Shown here: one piece after another, positions 18,017-27,847 of the stretch
How positions within the stretch are numbered: the first letter of the stretch is position 1
Layout: each line of letters begins with the position of its first letter
Assembly (NCBI GenBank): GCA_016777125.1
Contig: JADHSC010000014.1
Coordinates: 1 to 44,263 of the forward strand
Origin: Candidatus Poseidoniaceae archaeon
GTDB taxonomy: Archaea > Thermoplasmatota > Poseidoniia > Poseidoniales > Poseidoniaceae
Reading direction: 5' to 3'
Length of the DNA stretch: 44,263 nucleotides
The notes under the pieces: model-generated
Databases searched by the model: none
The model's input: only the letters and a program-made list of their open reading frames with translations
What the model was told of the DNA's origin: nothing
Position numbers and translations under genes: made by a program

Positions 18017-18679
18017 ATGGGTGAACCAAAGTTTTCAAGACCAAAATTCGATACTCCTCAACATCCTTGGAAGAAGGCTCGAATCGAAGAAGAGCACCTC
18101 ATCCAAGCAAATCACGGCTTGAAAAACATGCGTGAAATCTGGAAGGCAAAGTCCCAACTTCGCCGTCATCGACGCCAAGCTATGCGCTTGATTGGTACAC
18201 TTGACACCTCTGAAGGCCATGGAATGCGTGAGAAGGACGATCTTCTTCGCTCACTTCACCTCAAGGGATTCATCAGCAAGGACGCTATTCTTGACGATAT
18301 TCTTTCACTTAATGCTGAAACTATTCTCAATCGACGCCTTCAAGCAATGGTTTACTACAAGGGACTTGCATGTTCTCTCAAGCAAGCACGTCAACTTGTA
18401 ACCCATGGCCACATTTGCATTGGCGATCAAAAAGTGACCATTCCTTCATACCCAGTCAACCGTGACGAGGAAGAAGTCATTCAATACCATCCTTCCAGTG
18501 ATCTTAACAATCCAGAACACGAAATCCGCAAGGCAATTGACGGACGCCGTGAAATGGCTGAGTACGCAGAAGAAGAAGTTGACCCAGAAGCAACACAACC
18601 GTTTGCTGATGAAGTCAATGAGGCTGCTGAAGTTGCACCAAGTGCAGAAGCAGAAGTCGAAGACGGGGGTGAGGCTTGA
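18017..18679 (+). CDS. rps4: 30S ribosomal protein uS4
   Basis: 220 residues, compared with roughly 170-180 in many archaea. The N-terminal part ([25 protein letters not shown]) and the S4 RNA-binding domain ([29 protein letters not shown]) are typical. The last 35-40 residues are an unusual acidic tail rich in Glu/Ala ([20 protein letters not shown]). It assembles early on 16S rRNA at the five-way junction. A ribosome-binding ggag sits 9 bases before the ATG, and the gene is 13 bp after uS13. Its TGA overlaps the uS11 ATG by one base. Confidence 0.95.
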   Translation: MGEPKFSRPKFDTPQHPWKKARIEEEHLIQANHGLKNMREIWKAKSQLRRHRRQAMRLIGTLDTSEGHGMREKDDLLRSLHLKGFISKDAILDDILSLNAETILNRRLQAMVYYKGLACSLKQARQLVTHGHICIGDQKVTIPSYPVNRDEEEVIQYHPSSDLNNPEHEIRKAIDGRREMAEYAEEEVDPEATQPFADEVNEAAEVAPSAEAEVEDGGEA

Positions 18680-19062
18680 TGTCTCGTAGAGCAATCGTCA
18701 ACATCTTTTCTTCTTACAACAACATTCTCATGACAGCAACAGATCTTACTGGTGCTGAAACCATTGGAACATGTTCCGGTGGACAAGTTGTCAAGTCTTC
18801 CAAAGACAGTGGTGGCCAATTCGCTGCTACTCGTGCAGCAGAACGTCTTGCTGACACACTCAAGGAAAAGGAGTTCACTCAACTCATCATCAGGTACCGT
18901 GCACCAGGTGGCAACAAAGCCAACAACACTGGTCCAGGTGCTCAAGCAGCTATCCGTGCTCTTACTCGTGCAGGTATGACCATCACTCGAATTGAGGATG
19001 TCACACCTATCGCTCACGATGGAACAAAGAAAAAGGGCGGACGTCGTGGGCGTCGTGTCTGA
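18679..19062 (+). CDS. rps11: 30S ribosomal protein uS11
   Basis: 127 residues, the normal length, a platform protein near the E site and mRNA path. Recognisable segments are [20 protein letters not shown] at the start, the [16 protein letters not shown] block, and the C-terminal [22 protein letters not shown] with its conserved basic tail. The ATG at 18679 shares its first base with the TGA of uS4, giving translational coupling; the TTG one codon earlier is less likely. Rpo3 follows after 15 bp with its own ribosome-binding site. Confidence 0.96.
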   Translation: MSRRAIVNIFSSYNNILMTATDLTGAETIGTCSGGQVVKSSKDSGGQFAATRAAERLADTLKEKEFTQLIIRYRAPGGNKANNTGPGAQAAIRALTRAGMTITRIEDVTPIAHDGTKKKGGRRGRRV

Positions 19063-19077
19063 TTCGGAGGAATTGAA

Positions 19078-20010
19078 ATGAAGGCAAGTATCGTAGATGG
19101 ATGGCCAAAAGGGAACAGTATCAAAATCCTCGTTGAAGGAACTGATGCTGCACAAGTAAACGCACTACGTCGTGCTATTATGGCCGACGTACCAAAGATG
19201 GCTATCAGCAAAGTAATGTTTACTCTCGGAGTAAACCAAGACAACAACCGTGGAGAAATCTTCGAATCGGTCAATGCACTTCCTGACGAAGTTATTGCAC
19301 ACCGATTGGCAATGATTCCAATTCCAACACATCCTGAAGAAGGTATGGCTTTCCCTGATGAATGTGAAACCTGCTTGAACCTCGCAGAAGATGACAAAGG
19401 CTGCCCATCATGCCAAGTCCTCTACACACTCAACGTTCAAGGTCCATCTTCCGATAGTGACGAACCTCACCGAGTCGTTCGTGCAGGAGATTTAACGAAC
19501 GTTTCAGACCCATTGTTTGACATCTCTGAAGAGATGCAATCGATTCCTTTGACGTACCTTGCTCAAGGCCAATTCCTCGAATTTATTGCATTCGCAACAC
19601 TTGGACGTGGTCGAGATCACGCAAAGTGGGCTTCAGCATCTGCAGTAACATTCCAGCCTGTTTACGAAGCTGAACTCAAGAAGCCAAAGAAGGCTGACGT
19701 TCTGTTCGGACTCGATCTTTCAACAACCGATGGTCGTCCAATCGATGCTAAGTTGTTCAAGAGCAAGAAGTGCACCGATATTGCAACAGTTCTTGACCTT
19801 GAGAAAGCACTTCACCAAGTCGGTCCAGGAACTGGACGCGATGGTGACTTCGATGATGCAATCGTTCTCAATCAAGTAGAGGGAAGTTTCGTCTTCTCCT
19901 TCGATACAGACGGTTCAATGCCTGGTTCAACCATCTTCAATCTTGCACTTGAAGAACTAAAGAGTCGTTTCCAGAACATCAATGAAGACCTCTCCCGAGC
20001 CTTCGCTTGA
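19078..20010 (+). CDS. rpo3: DNA-directed RNA polymerase subunit Rpo3 (RpoD)
   Basis: 310 residues, homologous to eukaryotic Rpb3 and the bacterial alpha N-terminal domain. With Rpo11 it forms the assembly platform of RNA polymerase. The dimerisation region appears as VNALRRAIMADVPKMAI and the C-terminal helix as FNLALEELKSRF. A four-cysteine zinc site (CETC then CPSC, around 99-114) matches the Rpb3 zinc loop. The inserted region around 205-270, where some archaeal Rpo3 proteins carry a ferredoxin-like Fe-S domain, holds only a single Cys, so no Fe-S cluster is expected. ggagg precedes the ATG. It is the fourth gene of the ribosomal operon, as in other archaea. Confidence 0.95.
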   Translation: MKASIVDGWPKGNSIKILVEGTDAAQVNALRRAIMADVPKMAISKVMFTLGVNQDNNRGEIFESVNALPDEVIAHRLAMIPIPTHPEEGMAFPDECETCLNLAEDDKGCPSCQVLYTLNVQGPSSDSDEPHRVVRAGDLTNVSDPLFDISEEMQSIPLTYLAQGQFLEFIAFATLGRGRDHAKWASASAVTFQPVYEAELKKPKKADVLFGLDLSTTDGRPIDAKLFKSKKCTDIATVLDLEKALHQVGPGTGRDGDFDDAIVLNQVEGSFVFSFDTDGSMPGSTIFNLALEELKSRFQNINEDLSRAFA

Positions 20011-20021
20011 GCCTACAAACA

Positions 20022-20035
20022 GCGGATTTTTCCGC
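20022..20035 (+). other. Small GC stem with T-loop between rpo3 and pantoate kinase
   Basis: gcgga (20022-20026), loop tttt, tccgc (20031-20035) form a 5-bp perfect hairpin 12 bp after the Rpo3 stop and 34 bp before the pantoate kinase ATG. It could attenuate or process the transcript between the two genes. No oligo-T follows the stem. Confidence 0.25.
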
Positions 20036-20068
20036 CATGTTGATGCCTATTGATGAGGTGGACACGTT

Positions 20069-21100
20069 ATGGCAACAGTTCGTGTCGGTGGTCACATCAC
20101 CTTACTGTTCTCAATTCATGATGATGCAATCTTACCTCGAAATCAAGGAAGTCGCGGTGCAGGAATGAGTCTCGAGAAAGGTGTAGTTGCAACCATTGAA
20201 CCAATCGGACAAGCCGAACCAGAAGAACAAGGTCAAGAAATGGCTGGTTGGCAACGTGATGTTCTCGAAATCAAAGGAAAAGGCCGTACTGAAGTTATTA
20301 TTTCATCATCAGGTGAACCCTTTGAAGGTCAAACACAAATGTATGTTGATCTTGTTGATGAGTTACGAAACGCTCGTCTTTTACCAGTGGATGTTCATTA
20401 TTCATTGACCATTGAATTAGAACTTCCAGTAAGTCAAGGATTTGGTATGTCAGCAGCAGGCCTATGCGCAACAGCTCTTGCTTGTTTTGAAATGACCAAT
20501 CAAGGCTCGATTGAACAATACTTCCGTATTTCTCATCACATTGAACGAAGATATCGAGGCGGTTTAGGCGATGTCCTTGGCCTCTATGTCGGTGGTGTAG
20601 AATTGCGAACAGTACCTGGCTCTCCTCCAAGTCCAGGTCATGCTCGAAGCTTTGGGGTTCAAACCCCAGTTCTCCTTATCTGGAAACCAGAAGGGTCGAG
20701 ACATACATCAGAATACATCGATCATCCTGATTGGAAAAAGACGATTACAAGAGCAGGAGATACTGCGGTTAACACGCTATCAGAAATGAAATGGGACGAA
20801 ACAGTTTGGCCAAAATTGCTGCAAGAGTCCCAAGTATTTGCAACTGCCTCAAAGATGCTCGAAGAACCAACGCGTCGTGACCTACTTGAATCGGTTCGCT
20901 CGATCATTCAGACGCATCAACTTCAAGCAAACATTCGAATTCGTCTCTGTATGCTCGGAACATCTTGTGTCCTTTTACCAACTCAATTGAACCAACCCTT
21001 AACAGAAGAAACACTCAGTCTGCTTGCTTCTGAACTTCAACAACTTGGATTTGGAGTGGAGCAAACCTCCCTCGCTCCAATGAGAATGAATCACGAATGA
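20069..21100 (+). CDS. Pantoate kinase (archaeal, GHMP superfamily)
   Basis: 343 residues. The archaeal coenzyme A pathway uses pantoate kinase and phosphopantothenate synthetase in place of the bacterial panC/coaA steps; this enzyme phosphorylates pantoate with ATP. Family marks are the N-terminal GGHITLLFSI at 7-16, GSRGAG at 27-32 and the GHMP ATP-binding loop PVSQGFGMSAAG at 120-131. The length is slightly above the usual 280-300. gaggtg lies 8 bases before the ATG. It directly follows Rpo3 on the same strand. Its stop overlaps that of the convergent nuclease-like gene by 10 bp. The partner phosphopantothenate synthetase gene is not in the window. Confidence 0.85.
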   Translation: MATVRVGGHITLLFSIHDDAILPRNQGSRGAGMSLEKGVVATIEPIGQAEPEEQGQEMAGWQRDVLEIKGKGRTEVIISSSGEPFEGQTQMYVDLVDELRNARLLPVDVHYSLTIELELPVSQGFGMSAAGLCATALACFEMTNQGSIEQYFRISHHIERRYRGGLGDVLGLYVGGVELRTVPGSPPSPGHARSFGVQTPVLLIWKPEGSRHTSEYIDHPDWKKTITRAGDTAVNTLSEMKWDETVWPKLLQESQVFATASKMLEEPTRRDLLESVRSIIQTHQLQANIRIRLCMLGTSCVLLPTQLNQPLTEETLSLLASELQQLGFGVEQTSLAPMRMNHE

Positions 21101-22140
21101 GCATCGAGTTCAGACAAATCCAATGGGCTTGCATCCAACATAACAACGCCAGGAAGGAAGAGATTCTCTGAGAAACTGTGGCGGAATACAATCGCTCCAC
21201 TTCCCCATTCGTCGATGTATCGCATCATTTGTTTCTTCATCTTCTTACGTTGGAATTCAACATCTGCACCGTAGAAATGCTTTGCATCAATCCAAGCAAC
21301 AGGTTCTCCATTAATGGATACGTGGTCGAGGAAGAGGATGTCCGGAGTGACCTTTGGTCGTCCATGGTCAACAGATTGCTCTTTGACCAATACCGGCTGT
21401 CGACGCAATCGAACACCTTGTTCTTCGAACCAATCTGCGAGTATGTTTTCGAAAAGATCAGCTCGAAGATGGGTTTCGCTTTGATCAACATTTGATACGC
21501 GGTCTGCTTCTTCTGCACTTTCAAATTCAGAACGCTCTCGTTCTGAAAACCGTGAAGGTGCTTTGAACGATTCCTTGATCTTCGTTTTGGACCATCCTTT
21601 CTCAGCAAGGATTGTTCGGAATATGTTCATTGGAGGAAAGTCGTATTTCTTTGAGAGTTCGACAACACTCGTTCCTTGTTTGTAATCTCGAAGCATCTGT
21701 GTACTTTTTCGCTTCATGCTATGATGCCCATACACTGTCTTTTGTTGGAGTAGAGCCGATCTTAGAGAGAGTGCTTGTTCAACTGCGATTGAGGTTGACT
21801 TTCCAAACGCTGCGATTTCATCCACACGGTCGTCGTCCACCCAGCCGAATTCACCTTTTCGAACGACATAATTTGCCATTCGCTCTTCATCAGCAAGGTT
21901 TACTGGATTGCATTTCCATTCAAATTTGAATGACTTAGGCTCTTCCAGTTCATCAGGAAATCCAATTGGTTGAACGCCCATGAATTCGTAATCAAAGCGT
22001 TTGTTGGCCTTGGTTCTGAATGTTTCAATATCTTTAGCAGATTGCTCGATAAGATTCGCCTTTCTTGGCCCACCGTAGCGTCGCTTCTTCTGTTGGCGCT
22101 TGTCTCCACCTCGTCGATTGTTGCCGCGACGTTGTGTCAT
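21091..22140 (-). CDS. CDIN1/C15orf41-like predicted PD-(D/E)XK nuclease with HTH domain
   Basis: 349 residues from the ATG at 22140 (a GTG at 22173 would add 11). The first 30 residues are Arg/Gly/Lys-rich and probably bind nucleic acid. A helix-turn-helix-like region ([22 protein letters not shown]) spans about 145-190. The C-terminal nuclease-like domain has Glu231 in a helix, the TPD triad at 265-267, WIDAK at 283-287 and [14 protein letters not shown] after it. These are the order and spacing of eukaryotic CDIN1 (Pfam TPD family), a protein distantly related to archaeal Holliday-junction resolvases. Substrate and role here are unknown. The identification rests on motif memory, not on a search. 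It is divergent from the secreted protein gene. Confidence 0.6.
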   Translation of the reverse strand: MTQRRGNNRRGGDKRQQKKRRYGGPRKANLIEQSAKDIETFRTKANKRFDYEFMGVQPIGFPDELEEPKSFKFEWKCNPVNLADEERMANYVVRKGEFGWVDDDRVDEIAAFGKSTSIAVEQALSLRSALLQQKTVYGHHSMKRKSTQMLRDYKQGTSVVELSKKYDFPPMNIFRTILAEKGWSKTKIKESFKAPSRFSERERSEFESAEEADRVSNVDQSETHLRADLFENILADWFEEQGVRLRRQPVLVKEQSVDHGRPKVTPDILFLDHVSINGEPVAWIDAKHFYGADVEFQRKKMKKQMMRYIDEWGSGAIVFRHSFSENLFLPGVVMLDASPLDLSELDAHS

Positions 22141-22237
22141 ATGTGGTAACAAACGCCGAACGTCCTTGAACACATCGTTGTTTTTTGTTGAACCAAAGTC
22201 GCAACAAATTGATGAAGTGGCAGTGTCTCAGAGAGGT

Positions 22238-24952
22238 ATGTATCGACCGGTTTCTGTTCTAATGATACTTGTTTTAGCAACTGTTTTCGTACCACAGCCT
22301 CTTGAATTGCAGGAGATGGAAATCGTCTCTTCCACAGAAGAAGGCAATGCAACATTGGGCTGGGTTATGTCGGTTGGAGGTTTTAGTGAAGATTGGATCA
22401 CGGACATCGTACCCCTAGCCAATAATTCAGTTGCCGTAGGCGGTACGTTTGTTTCATCCATTCTTATTGGAGAAAATGGTCATGATTCGACTCAGTTTTG
22501 TGAAACTGGTATTTGCAACGACAAGGATGGCTTTCTAGCGTTCTCAAATGAATCCAATGAATGGTATTTCAGTACCTCGTTTGGAAGTTCTGGTGTCGAC
22601 CAAGTAGACTCGATTGCAATGCTTAGTGATGGAGATATCATTGTTGGAGGGAGCTACTGTTTGGGTAGTGCAGGGCTTGCGTGCCAAATGACTCTTGGTG
22701 AATTACCAACTCTCGATAAAGAAGAGGATTTTGACGAAGGCAATGCATTCCTTGCTCGATACGACATGGATATGGGCTGGATATGGGCAATTTCGATTGG
22801 GAACAGCCAAGATCTCTTTTTGACCGATTTGTATGTTGATTTGTACGACACCATCCATGTCAGTGTCCTCTTCCGTAATATGCTCGATGTAGATGGAACA
22901 ATCTTCCTAGGCTCTTCTGAACCAGGTATTGCTTTGATGATGTTTGATGAAAATGGGGTTCTAGAATCAGGCCATACTGCAATGTCTGACTTAGGCATAG
23001 ATCCATTCGGTGGCTTTTGTCAAAATTCGAATGGAGAAACATTCATCGCGTTGACCTTTGTAGGAGAAATCTCCTTTGAAGAATCTGGTTCGATTGAATC
23101 TGCTGGAGGAAGTGACATCGTTGTTGCTAAGTACGACGCGGATAATTGGCAATGGCTTCAACACGCTGGTGGCGAAAACGATGATCGAACCTATGGCTGT
23201 ATCTCTGGTGCTGATCAATCCATTCAGGTGTTTGGAAGCTTCGAAGGAAATGCATCTTTTGGAAATGATTACACTGGAAGCCCACAATGGGTTGACGGAT
23301 ACATCGCAATACTCGATTCTCTTGGGTTCTGGAATGGCCTGGTTACTGAAGGCGGTATCGGTTATGATTCATTCAATGCTGCATATCGAACTTCATCAGG
23401 ATCATCCATTTTCGCAGGCGTTATGACATACGGATTCACACTTGGCACAGAAGTGCTTACTGATTACGATCAAGATACGAGTTACTATGGAACAGATATT
23501 TTCCTTGCAGAAAGAGATACAACAGGTACGTGGGAATGGGCCTTGGTTGGTGGAAGCACAGGCCAAGATGATGTGTATGAAATTCATCCTTCTTCCGAAG
23601 GAGGCTCACTTGTTGCCTTTTCATACGAGGATTCGGGGTCCTTTGGTTCGCATAATATCACTTCAGTAGGCTGGTATGATGGTGGCGTATGGTACTATGA
23701 AACCGATATTGATGGCGATGGTGTTCTCGATGGAGTCGATAATTGTCCAAGGGTTGAAAATTCATTGCAACTCAATTTTGATGCCGATGAACTCGGGAAC
23801 GAATGTGATCCAGACGACGATAACGATGGTATCGCAGATGACCTCGATGGTTGTGCTCGAGGCCAGATGGGTTGGTCGAGTACGCAATGGACGGACCACG
23901 ATAGCGATGGATGCCGTGATTCAGATGAAGACTTTGATGATGACAACGATACTGTATTCGACCATCTCGATTCATGTCAGAAAGGTCCAATCGGATGGAT
24001 TTCAACCCCACAGACTGATGTTGAAGGCGACGGATGTTCCGACTTTGATTCCGATGGTGACGGTTTAGTCGATCAAATGGACAATTGTCCAACCATCATC
24101 AATGAAGGTCAAGAGAATCTTGACAATGATAATTTCGGGGATCCATGTGATTCTGATGAAGATGGAGATGGAATTGAAAACACCAAAGACCAATGTCCGA
24201 GAGATCTTGATTCTTGGAATTCAGAAGAGTTCAACGATTGGGACCGAGATGGTTGTCTTGACAGTCTCAACGACTTTGATGATGACAATGATGGTGTTTT
24301 GGATATGATGAGTTCAACACCAATTGACCAATGTCCAAAAGGTGTCATCGGATGGAATTCTTCAGATCGTGATCTCGATTGGGATCAAGATGGATGCCAT
24401 GATGATGGAGAAGATGCTGACGATGATAATGATGGATTTGAGGATATTTTCGACCTCTGCCCACGCGGCTTAATTGGCCCCGTATTACCTTCACAAGATG
24501 CAGATGGAGACGGATGCGTCGATGGTGTAGAAGATCTCGATGATGACGCTGATGGTGTCCTCAATGAAGTGGACTTGTGTGAGCGAACACCCCTGAGTAC
24601 CATCGTTGATGGCGACGGTTGCTCTGCTCAACAAGCAGACTCCGATTCAGATGGTGTTCTCAATGCGAACGATCTTTGTCCTGTCACGGTTGCTGGTGAT
24701 GAAGTTGATTCAGATGGCTGTAAAATCGTTGTAAACAATGATGCTTCGAGTGGAGAAGAATCGTCCTCGTTCGGAATAAATCAGATTCTTATCGTTCTTG
24801 CTTTGCTTCTTGCAATCGTTGCTGGTTTCATGACATTCAAGCCAATAAAGCCACAATCTGCACCCAAGACAATGCCTGCAGTTCCTCAACCGATGGTTCA
24901 ACCACTTGTCATGGAAGCTCCTCTCGATGACGTAAGTACGTCTGAAGAATAG
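22238..24952 (+). CDS. Secreted, membrane-anchored protein with propeller-like repeats and type-3 calcium repeats
   Basis: 904 residues. A signal peptide covers about 1-25 ([17 protein letters not shown]). Residues about 30-480 hold 60-70-residue repeats such as [29 protein letters not shown] and [11 protein letters not shown], resembling SBBP beta-propeller repeats. Residues about 490-830 are thrombospondin type-3-like repeats with DxDxDG calcium loops and paired Cys. A hydrophobic helix follows at about 847-867, then a Pro-rich cytoplasmic tail of about 38 residues. The start is the ATG at 22238, preceded by gagaggt. The frame is open to 22100 but that part is not signal-like. The role is probably adhesion, or binding of polymers or cells. 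Its stop is 2 bp from that of leuS. Confidence 0.75.
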   Translation: MYRPVSVLMILVLATVFVPQPLELQEMEIVSSTEEGNATLGWVMSVGGFSEDWITDIVPLANNSVAVGGTFVSSILIGENGHDSTQFCETGICNDKDGFLAFSNESNEWYFSTSFGSSGVDQVDSIAMLSDGDIIVGGSYCLGSAGLACQMTLGELPTLDKEEDFDEGNAFLARYDMDMGWIWAISIGNSQDLFLTDLYVDLYDTIHVSVLFRNMLDVDGTIFLGSSEPGIALMMFDENGVLESGHTAMSDLGIDPFGGFCQNSNGETFIALTFVGEISFEESGSIESAGGSDIVVAKYDADNWQWLQHAGGENDDRTYGCISGADQSIQVFGSFEGNASFGNDYTGSPQWVDGYIAILDSLGFWNGLVTEGGIGYDSFNAAYRTSSGSSIFAGVMTYGFTLGTEVLTDYDQDTSYYGTDIFLAERDTTGTWEWALVGGSTGQDDVYEIHPSSEGGSLVAFSYEDSGSFGSHNITSVGWYDGGVWYYETDIDGDGVLDGVDNCPRVENSLQLNFDADELGNECDPDDDNDGIADDLDGCARGQMGWSSTQWTDHDSDGCRDSDEDFDDDNDTVFDHLDSCQKGPIGWISTPQTDVEGDGCSDFDSDGDGLVDQMDNCPTIINEGQENLDNDNFGDPCDSDEDGDGIENTKDQCPRDLDSWNSEEFNDWDRDGCLDSLNDFDDDNDGVLDMMSSTPIDQCPKGVIGWNSSDRDLDWDQDGCHDDGEDADDDNDGFEDIFDLCPRGLIGPVLPSQDADGDGCVDGVEDLDDDADGVLNEVDLCERTPLSTIVDGDGCSAQQADSDSDGVLNANDLCPVTVAGDEVDSDGCKIVVNNDASSGEESSSFGINQILIVLALLLAIVAGFMTFKPIKPQSAPKTMPAVPQPMVQPLVMEAPLDDVSTSEE
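23702..24724 (+). repeat. Thrombospondin type-3-like calcium repeat region
   Basis: In-frame degenerate repeats rich in gat/gac and gga codons encode DxDxDGxxDxxDxC units. A longer period of about 38-45 residues combines CPxGxxGW with a DxDGC unit and a DDDNDG unit. The bias toward GAT also produces long shadow frames on both strands. Confidence 0.75.
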
Positions 24953-24954
24953 AC

Positions 24955-27780
24955 TCAAGCATAGATGAATGCTGGAGACAATGGAATCGCAACGCCTGCT
25001 TTTCCAGTTGTATCCTCTTCGCTTTCACCGTGAACAACATCGACGTTATCAAGGCCGAGTTCATTTGCAATGAAGCCTGTACTGTTTCGATAAATACTGT
25101 TCTCTTTAAGATTTGAAAGAAGGACTCGCTTCTTTTCATCATCCCATTTGAACACTTGAGGGAGCATACGCTTGTTCCAGAATCCAAGTCGCTCTCCACG
25201 ATGTTCCCCTTGAGCAAGATCTGATTGTGTAAGGATTCCCATGAACGACTTGACATTGTTTCCTTCAGCAAGATGATGAAGTGCCATTTCCGCCATTTCG
25301 TAACGCCAAGGAGCAGCTGTAACGATGGTGAGTGAAGTTGCTTCTCCGTCGAGATGACGTTCTGCAACGCTGCGAACCTTACGCGCTTGTTCAAGGAGGT
25401 CTCGAATCAGTGTCTCACCATCGAGGAGTTCCTGATCTTTGAGTGAACACGGTTCCATTTCAGTGAATGTATGGGCAGCAAGAAGGCCTTCCCCTCCCAA
25501 ATAGGACCACCAGTCTTCAGCAAGGTGAGGTGTTGCTACTGCAATCATATGCGTCCATGCTTCGAGAACTTCTCGGCCAACGTCGGCATTTCCGCCACCG
25601 CGACGAACGTACCAGTTGATGTCCTTGACCATGTCATAATGAGAGCATTCAACAGCTCTTCTCAAATCGAATCGATCCATTGCATCAGTCCATTGTTGAA
25701 CACGTTGGCGAAGTCGAGCCATCATCCATGCATCGATGCTACTTGGAGCACCATCCCAAGCTAGGAGTTGTTCAGGCATTGTCTGCAACTGCATCATGAC
25801 TCGATGATTTGCTTCGAGCGCAGTATCTGACCAATCCATGCCTGCGGTTGGGTTTGCAGCAAAGAGAATGAAAAGTCGAACAGTGTCTGCTCCGAATTCT
25901 TCGATCATCTGTTCAGGCGAAACGGTGTTTCCAAGCGATTTACTCATCTTTGCAGAACGTTGCGTCAATGGAGAATCGCAGTGAGGGCATGGTGATCCTG
26001 CATGGTCAACTGAGAGTGTAATGGAACAGGTTTCACAGAACGGAGCACCTTTGTTGACCATTCCCTGACAAAGCAATTCACTGAATGGCTCATCAATGGT
26101 ATGGAAACCAAGATCTCGAAGGGCTTTGGTGTAAAATCGAGCATAGATCAAATGCATCTGTGCATGTTCAATTCCACCGCAATAGAAGTCAACATTCATC
26201 CAGTAATCAGCAATGTCTGATTCATACCAAGAATCATGGTTGGTTGCATCAGTATAGCGTAAGAAGTACCAAGAGGAATCAACAAACGTATCCATCGTAT
26301 CGGTCTCGCGTTGCGCTGCCTTTCCACATTCAGGACACGTTGTGTTGAGGAACGAAGCGGATGTTTCCAATGGATTTCCTTTTCCATCGAAGACAACATC
26401 TCGAGGAAGTTCAACCGGGAGTTGATCTTCTGGAACAGGGACTGCTCCACAGTCTTTGCAGTGAACAATTGGTATTGGCGTTCCCCAGTAACGTTGTCGG
26501 GAGATAAGCCATGGACGTATTTTCCAATTGACTCTTCGTTCGCCCTTGGTCATGGATTCAAGAGCGCTTGCAACCGCATCTCTTGCATCATCCCCGTAGC
26601 GTCCATCAAATCCATCTGAAGTTGAATTCACCATGAATCCATCATCAGTAAAGGCCTTGTCAAGTTCTTCCGAAGCATCTCCATCTTCCTTCTCAATGAG
26701 AACTCTTCGAATCGGAAGGCCGTAGGTTTGAGCGAAATCAAAATCACGCTCATCATGTCCTGGAACAGCCATGACAGCACCTGTTCCGTACGAAGCGAGA
26801 ACGAAGTTACCAGCCCAGATTGGAATGCGCTCCCCAGTCAATGGATGGATTGCAAATTTGCCGAGAGATACGCCTTCCTTTTTGTTGAGGTTCTTGATTC
26901 GATCGAATTCACTCATGTTTGCATAGACATCATACATGGCTTTCCAATCCGATTCGTAATCGGTCCCTTTGACAAATTCTTCAGCCAGTGGGTGTTCGGG
27001 TGCTAGTGTGACGAATGTAACGCCAAATAGGGTGTCTGGACGTGTCGTAAAGACGCGGATTGTTTCATCTGAATCTTCGATTCCGAATTCGATTTCTACA
27101 CCTTCAGAGCGGCCAAGCCAGTCTTCTTGCATCGAGCGAACACTGTCTGGGAAATCGATTGTTTTCAATCCATCAAGAAGTTCTTGAGCATACTTTGTAA
27201 TGTCGATGAACCATTGACTCATGTCCTTTTGGCGGACAGGTCCATTGCATCGCCAACATCGTCCAGCTTTGACTTGCTCATTTGCAAGAACGGTTGAACA
27301 GGAATCACACCAGTTCACTGGTGCATATTCTCGATAGGCAAGTCCAGACTTGAAGAATCGGGTAAAGAACAGTTGATTCCACTTGTAATACTGCGGATCA
27401 TGGCTCTTGACCATACGATTCCAATCATAAGAGAATCCCATTCGCTTGATTTGTTCTGTAATCGAAGCCATGTTTCTCTCAGTAATGTCATGAGGATGAC
27501 CGCCTTCAGCAATGGCTGAGTTTTCTGCAGGCATTCCGAATGAATCAAATCCCATCGGATAGAGAACATTGAATCCTTTCATTCGCTTATATCGGGCTAC
27601 AGCGTCTCCGATAGAATAGTTTCGAACGTGGCCCATATGCATCTTTCCAGATGGATAAGGATACATTTCGAGACAGTAGAATTTAGGTTTGGACGTGTTC
27701 TTTTCGGCAATGAAGACATCTGCGTCATCCCATGCTTGTTGCCATGCAACTTCATCGGTCGTTTTACGCTCGTCCGACAT
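24955..27780 (-). CDS. leuS: Leucyl-tRNA synthetase, bacterial type
   Basis: 941 residues, charging tRNA-Leu. The class I motifs are HMGH (about 48-51, within YPYPSGKMHMGHVRNY) and KMSKS (about 611-615). The zinc-binding CDSC/CWRCNG element is present, as is the CP1 editing region. A CKDCG...CPECG pair precedes the DTFVDSSWYFLRY segment. The order and wording of these motifs are those of bacterial LeuRS; archaeal/eukaryotic enzymes read differently around the HIGH motif and the KMSKS loop. This implies transfer from bacteria. The ATG at 27780 has aaggag 8 bases upstream; a GTG three codons earlier is less likely. The stop is 2 bp from that of the convergent secreted protein. Confidence 0.95.
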   Translation of the reverse strand: MSDERKTTDEVAWQQAWDDADVFIAEKNTSKPKFYCLEMYPYPSGKMHMGHVRNYSIGDAVARYKRMKGFNVLYPMGFDSFGMPAENSAIAEGGHPHDITERNMASITEQIKRMGFSYDWNRMVKSHDPQYYKWNQLFFTRFFKSGLAYREYAPVNWCDSCSTVLANEQVKAGRCWRCNGPVRQKDMSQWFIDITKYAQELLDGLKTIDFPDSVRSMQEDWLGRSEGVEIEFGIEDSDETIRVFTTRPDTLFGVTFVTLAPEHPLAEEFVKGTDYESDWKAMYDVYANMSEFDRIKNLNKKEGVSLGKFAIHPLTGERIPIWAGNFVLASYGTGAVMAVPGHDERDFDFAQTYGLPIRRVLIEKEDGDASEELDKAFTDDGFMVNSTSDGFDGRYGDDARDAVASALESMTKGERRVNWKIRPWLISRQRYWGTPIPIVHCKDCGAVPVPEDQLPVELPRDVVFDGKGNPLETSASFLNTTCPECGKAAQRETDTMDTFVDSSWYFLRYTDATNHDSWYESDIADYWMNVDFYCGGIEHAQMHLIYARFYTKALRDLGFHTIDEPFSELLCQGMVNKGAPFCETCSITLSVDHAGSPCPHCDSPLTQRSAKMSKSLGNTVSPEQMIEEFGADTVRLFILFAANPTAGMDWSDTALEANHRVMMQLQTMPEQLLAWDGAPSSIDAWMMARLRQRVQQWTDAMDRFDLRRAVECSHYDMVKDINWYVRRGGGNADVGREVLEAWTHMIAVATPHLAEDWWSYLGGEGLLAAHTFTEMEPCSLKDQELLDGETLIRDLLEQARKVRSVAERHLDGEATSLTIVTAAPWRYEMAEMALHHLAEGNNVKSFMGILTQSDLAQGEHRGERLGFWNKRMLPQVFKWDDEKKRVLLSNLKENSIYRNSTGFIANELGLDNVDVVHGESEEDTTGKAGVAIPLSPAFIYA

Positions 27781-27847
27781 CACCACCACTCCTTAGACAA
27801 ACCTGCGTTACTGCTTTCCTTCTTCAATCCACCCCAGCAAAGGGATT

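Noticed and set aside
18481-19155. 224-codon Ser/Thr/Cys-rich frame antisense to uS4/uS11
   Set aside because: Antisense shadow of highly conserved ribosomal protein genes.
22100-22237. N-terminal extension of the secreted protein at 22238
   Set aside because: The Arg-rich extra residues overlap the divergent nuclease gene start and hide a clear signal peptide that begins at 22238.
23676-24092. Overlapping frames on both strands in the 3' part of the secreted protein gene
   Set aside because: Composition follows from repeated gat/gac/gga codons; no domain or ribosome-binding site.
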